DNA of 64,000 nucleotides from Candidatus Saccharimonadota bacterium (GTDB lineage Bacteria; Patescibacteriota; Saccharimonadia; Saccharimonadales; Saccharimonadaceae): NCBI GenBank assembly GCA_016280905.1, contig JAEEHN010000006.1, positions 1 to 64,000 of the forward strand, read 5' to 3'. Shown piece by piece: positions 60,000 to 64,000 of this stretch (position 1 is its first letter; each line of letters starts with the position of its first letter). The notes under the pieces were generated by a model. It saw only the letters and a program-made list of their open reading frames with translations, ran no database searches and was not told where the DNA came from. The position numbers and the translations under genes were made by a program.

Positions 60000-60953
60000 A
60001 TGATGAGGAGTTTGGTGACAATCGTGGTGCCGGTTTTTAATGAAGAAGGAGGAATCCGGCGTTTTTTAGACGAACAGCTATTTCCAGTTTTACTGAAATT
60101 ACCTTGCAGAACGGAAATAGTGGTGGTAGATGATGGCTCGAATGATAAGACGATTGAAAAAATAAAAAATTGCAAGATAACGAAAGAGATGAATTTGCGG
60201 ATACTTGCATTTTCGCGGAATTTTGGAAAAGAGATTGCACTTACAGCAGGAATTCGGGAAGCGGGTGGCGATGCCGTGATTATGATTGATGCAGACGGTC
60301 AGCATCCAGTAGAAATAATTCCTGAAATGATTTTGCGGTGGCAAGAGGGTGCAAAAATTGTGACGGCGATAAGAGGGCGAAATACAACTAAACATAAAAT
60401 TGCCTCAAAAATGTATTATGGAATGATGCGGATGACGGGTAATAAAAATATAGTGCCAGGAGAGTTGGATTTTCGGTTAATTGATCGGGTAGTAGCGGAA
60501 GAATTTAATAAACTTACGGAAAGAAATCGTTTGACTAGAGGGTTAATTGATTGGCTTGGGTTTAAACAAGAGTTTATAAAAGTTAAAACTAAAGGACGAA
60601 TTGATGGTAGGCCAACTTATAGTTTTAAAAGATTATTGGCGTTGGCGGGTGATAGTATGGCTTCAGCTTCAAGGACGCCTTTAGTAATTTTTGGATATAT
60701 TGGTGTTTTTATTACGATAGTGTCGCTTTTTTTGGGTTTGTTTATTCTGATACAACAGTATATTATGGGTGATCCTTTACATTTGGATTGGAGTGGAGCA
60801 GTGGCAATGAGCGTATTTATATCTTTTTTGGTGGGATTGGTGTTGATATCGCAAGCAATTACGGCACTTTATATTTCGCAGATTCATGTAGAATCAAAAG
60901 GTCGACCGCTCTATGTGATTGATCGAAAAAAATCATTTAAGGTATCTAAATGA
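60000..60953 (+). CDS. GtrB/DPM-type GT2 glycosyltransferase
   Basis: VTIVVPVFNEEGGIRRFLDEQL, MIDADGQHPVEIIPEM, two C-terminal TMs. Confidence 0.93.
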   Translation: MMRSLVTIVVPVFNEEGGIRRFLDEQLFPVLLKLPCRTEIVVVDDGSNDKTIEKIKNCKITKEMNLRILAFSRNFGKEIALTAGIREAGGDAVIMIDADGQHPVEIIPEMILRWQEGAKIVTAIRGRNTTKHKIASKMYYGMMRMTGNKNIVPGELDFRLIDRVVAEEFNKLTERNRLTRGLIDWLGFKQEFIKVKTKGRIDGRPTYSFKRLLALAGDSMASASRTPLVIFGYIGVFITIVSLFLGLFILIQQYIMGDPLHLDWSGAVAMSVFISFLVGLVLISQAITALYISQIHVESKGRPLYVIDRKKSFKVSK

Positions 60954-61732
60954 GCGGACTAGTATTACTTAGTTTTGATGTAGAAGAGTTCGATTTGCCG
61001 CGAGAACTGGGAGAGAAGATTCCCCTAGAAGAGGGAATTAAGGTCTCGGCTGAAGGGTTGGAACGAATTTTAAAGTTGTTAAAAAAGACAGGGGTAAAGG
61101 CGACGTTTTTTTGTACGGGGAATTTTGCAAAGGCAAGGGCGGAGATATTAAAACGAATGTTGATTGATGGGCATGAAGTGGCGTGTCATGGAGTAGATCA
61201 TTTTGAGCCTAATCAAACTGATATTTGTAAGTCAAAAGAAATTATAGAAAAAGTGATTGGGCATAAAGTGGTAGGATATCGACAACCACGGATGCAAAAA
61301 ATTGACTATAAGGAACTAAAACGATGTGGGTATAAATATGATTCCAGTGTGAATCCGGTGTTGATCCCAGGGAGATATAATAATCTAAAAATACCAAGGA
61401 AGCCGTTCGAAAAAGATAAGATTTTGGAAATTCCGACATCGGTGGCAACGGTTTTTAGAATACCGCTTTTTTGGTTGGCGTTACATCTTTTTCCAGTTTC
61501 ATTATATATTTGGTTAGCAAGGATGTCTTTAAAAAAAACTGGATATTTTGCTACTTATTTTCATCCGTGGGAATTTGTGGATTTAAATAGATATAAAATA
61601 GTGCCCAAGTATATTAAACGTAATAGTGGTATTAAATTAGAAAGAAGATTAGAAAAAGTTGTAAGAAATTTAAAAAAGAATTATTCTTTTGTGACTTATA
61701 CTGAGTATGTTGGCGCTCTGGACAAAAGTTGA
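60950..61732 (+). CDS. polysaccharide deacetylase (NodB-like)
   Basis: LSFDVEEFD, KATFFCTGNFAKARAEILKRMLIDGHEVACHGVDH, YFHPWEF. Confidence 0.92.
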   Translation: MSGLVLLSFDVEEFDLPRELGEKIPLEEGIKVSAEGLERILKLLKKTGVKATFFCTGNFAKARAEILKRMLIDGHEVACHGVDHFEPNQTDICKSKEIIEKVIGHKVVGYRQPRMQKIDYKELKRCGYKYDSSVNPVLIPGRYNNLKIPRKPFEKDKILEIPTSVATVFRIPLFWLALHLFPVSLYIWLARMSLKKTGYFATYFHPWEFVDLNRYKIVPKYIKRNSGIKLERRLEKVVRNLKKNYSFVTYTEYVGALDKS

Positions 61733-61780
61733 TTTTTGGTGTATAATATACGCGTTTATTTAAGCGAAGGTAGGAATTTT

Positions 61781-64000
61781 ATGAGCGCGGAAGATAATAT
61801 ACAGGAACAAAAGGGGGAGATTTTTGGTGGTGACAATGTAATACGAGTGAGGGGGGCGCGGCAAAATAATTTGCGAGATTTGGATGTAGATATTCCGCGA
61901 GATAAGTTAGTGATTATTACTGGTCTTTCTGGGTCAGGAAAGTCGTCGCTTGCGTTTGATACAATTTATGCGGAAGGTCAGAGACGATATGTAGAATCAC
62001 TATCTTCTTATGCTCGGATGTTTTTGGGAGTCATGGATAAGCCAGATGTGGATTCAATTACTGGATTATCGCCGGCAATATCTATTGATCAAAAATCAAC
62101 TTCAAGAAATCCGCGTTCGACGGTGGCGACGGTGACAGAAGTTTATGATTATTTACGTTTACTATTTGCGAGAGTAGGAGTGCCACATTGTCCGATTTGT
62201 AAAAAGCAGGTTTCAAGACGATCGGTAGACGATATTGTAAATGAAGTAATGAAGTTGCCGCTTGGTTCAAAATTGATGTTGCTTGCACCGATTGTAACGA
62301 GCAAAAAAGGTGAATTTTTGCATATTTCTGAACAATATTTGGCAAAAGGATTTTCAAGGGTAAGAGTGGATGGGATTATTTATGCTTTGGATGAATTTCC
62401 GGAATTAAATAAAAATGAAAGGCATAATATTGAAATTGTGGTGGATAGATTTGTACTGTCGCCGGAACTGCGCACTAGAATTAGTGGCTCGATTGAACAG
62501 GCGCTTGAAATGGGGCAAGGGATTATTCAACTCCTTAAGATTAAAGATACTTCAACAGCGGTGGGAGAAGCGCGAATTGCGGCGGAGAGTATTGAAATTT
62601 TAACTTATTCACAGAGATATGCGTGTCCAGACCATCCAGATGAACTAATCCCAGAGTTAACACCCAGACTGTTTTCATTTAATGCGCCGGAGGGGGCTTG
62701 CCCGGTGTGTACAGGATTGGGATCACGGATGGAAATTGACCCAGGATTAGTTTTTAACGATAATTTGACGATTGCAGAAGGGGGAATTCGTCCATTTAAC
62801 CGGGTAGGACAAGATTCGTGGTGGCTAAAGAGATTAATGCAAGTGGGATTAAAACACGGGTTTAACGTGCAGACGCCGATTGGGCAATTAAGTGAAGAAG
62901 TGCGACATTTAATTTTGTATGGTACGGGTGACGAAAAATATGAAATGAAAATCAGCGGTTCGGGGCGATTTGCAGACGGAACGGTTTATCAAACGACTTA
63001 TGAGGGGGTGATTCCGACTTTGGAAAGACGTTATAATGATCCGAAAATTTCAGAATTTATGAAGCATGATATTGAGCGCTTTATGCGGGTACGAGAATGT
63101 CAAGAGTGTCATGGAGCGAGATTAAAATCGGCGGTGTTGGCGGTGACAGTACATGATCTTAATATTGTAGATATGTGTAATTTAGATGTAGATGCCATGC
63201 TTGAAGTGCTAGACCAGGACTTAGGTTTTAGTGAATCGGAAGAGTTAATTGCGAAACCGATTTTGAAAGAAATTCGCGAACGAGTGAAATTTATGCAAGA
63301 CGTGGGATTGGGGTATTTGGAACTTGGACGAGCGGCGAATACGCTTTCTGGTGGTGAAGCGCAGAGGATACGGCTTGCGACGCAAATTGGCTCGGGTTTA
63401 CAAGGGGTTTTGTATGTACTGGATGAGCCGTCGATTGGTTTGCATCAAAGGGATAACGACAAATTAATTGCGACGTTGAAACATTTGCGGGATTTGAAAA
63501 ATACAGTTTTGGTGGTGGAGCATGATGAAGATACGATGCGGGCGAGCGATTATATCATTGATATTGGGCCGGGGGCAGGGCTTTCGGGTGGGCGATTGGT
63601 GGCGGCGGGGACACCAGAGGAAATTGCGGCAAATCCTGATTCGATTACGGGACAGTATTTGTCGGGAGCGATGAAAATCCCGGTGCCGAAAAAACGGCGC
63701 AAAGCTAAACGTGGACAAGAGTTGGTGGTAGTGGGCGCACGTGAAAATAATTTAAAAAATATCGATGTGCATTTTCCATTAGGAGTGATGACGGTGGTAT
63801 CGGGAGTGTCGGGCTCAGGAAAATCTACTCTTGTGAATGCAATTTTGGCAAATGAGTTGTTGGCGAGACTCCATCGGGCGCAGACGGTAGCGGGTACACA
63901 TGAAAGAATTGATGGAATTTCTAACCTCAATAAAGTAATTGTGATTGACCAATCGCCGATTGGGCGGACGCCGCGATCAAATGTGGCAACTTATACTGGA
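61781..64000 (+). CDS. uvrA: excinuclease ABC subunit A (3' end beyond window)
   Basis: ITGLSGSGKSSLAFDTIYAEGQRRYVESLSSYAR, CPIC, CPVC, SGGEAQRIRLATQIGSGLQGVLYVLDEPSIGLHQRDN; open to window end. Confidence 0.97.
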   Translation, partial: MSAEDNIQEQKGEIFGGDNVIRVRGARQNNLRDLDVDIPRDKLVIITGLSGSGKSSLAFDTIYAEGQRRYVESLSSYARMFLGVMDKPDVDSITGLSPAISIDQKSTSRNPRSTVATVTEVYDYLRLLFARVGVPHCPICKKQVSRRSVDDIVNEVMKLPLGSKLMLLAPIVTSKKGEFLHISEQYLAKGFSRVRVDGIIYALDEFPELNKNERHNIEIVVDRFVLSPELRTRISGSIEQALEMGQGIIQLLKIKDTSTAVGEARIAAESIEILTYSQRYACPDHPDELIPELTPRLFSFNAPEGACPVCTGLGSRMEIDPGLVFNDNLTIAEGGIRPFNRVGQDSWWLKRLMQVGLKHGFNVQTPIGQLSEEVRHLILYGTGDEKYEMKISGSGRFADGTVYQTTYEGVIPTLERRYNDPKISEFMKHDIERFMRVRECQECHGARLKSAVLAVTVHDLNIVDMCNLDVDAMLEVLDQDLGFSESEELIAKPILKEIRERVKFMQDVGLGYLELGRAANTLSGGEAQRIRLATQIGSGLQGVLYVLDEPSIGLHQRDNDKLIATLKHLRDLKNTVLVVEHDEDTMRASDYIIDIGPGAGLSGGRLVAAGTPEEIAANPDSITGQYLSGAMKIPVPKKRRKAKRGQELVVVGARENNLKNIDVHFPLGVMTVVSGVSGSGKSTLVNAILANELLARLHRAQTVAGTHERIDGISNLNKVIVIDQSPIGRTPRSNVATYTG

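Noticed and set aside
60951-60956. UGA recoding (code 25, Gracilibacteria/SR1)
   Set aside because: UGA functions as a normal stop at gene ends (for example the GT2 gene ending ...TCTAAATGA and the lectin gene ending ...GCTAGATGA).

Overview
The window looks like a chromosomal segment of a low-GC Patescibacteria/CPR bacterium, most likely Saccharibacteria-like (inferred from gene content; UGA is used as a stop, so not code 25). Left part: type IV pilus operon (pilin, pilC, pilT, pilB, pilO/N/M-like), efp, rpsR-ssb-rpsF, ftsK, rlmH, tsaD, a P-type ATPase, a FemAB-like protein, valS, HIT, PAP2, a YolD-UvrX-like Y-family polymerase cassette, a MurE-like ligase and a MacB-type ABC transporter. 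Centre: recF-dnaN-dnaA / rpmH-rnpA-yidC-jag with clear DnaA-box clusters (candidate oriC). Right part: surface and glycan functions (LCP protein, LexA-like HTH, nine-repeat ricin-type lectin, GatZ-like protein next to a cytidylyltransferase and a CDP-glycerol-type transferase, Wzm/Wzt ABC exporter, many glycosyltransferases, deacetylase) and the start of uvrA. Four tRNAs were found (Gln-TTG, Arg-GCG, Ser-CGA, Ser-GGA). The best candidates for something undescribed are two orphan transcription units that have a good sigma70-type promoter and an intrinsic terminator but no convincing protein: about 0.5 kb on the minus strand (19895-20436) and about 0.2 kb on the plus strand (26015-26251). A third pattern spans the window: more than 20 genes have a TATAAT/TACAAT box 6-7 nt before the start codon, implying pervasive leaderless transcription. 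No searches were run; family names come from motif recognition.
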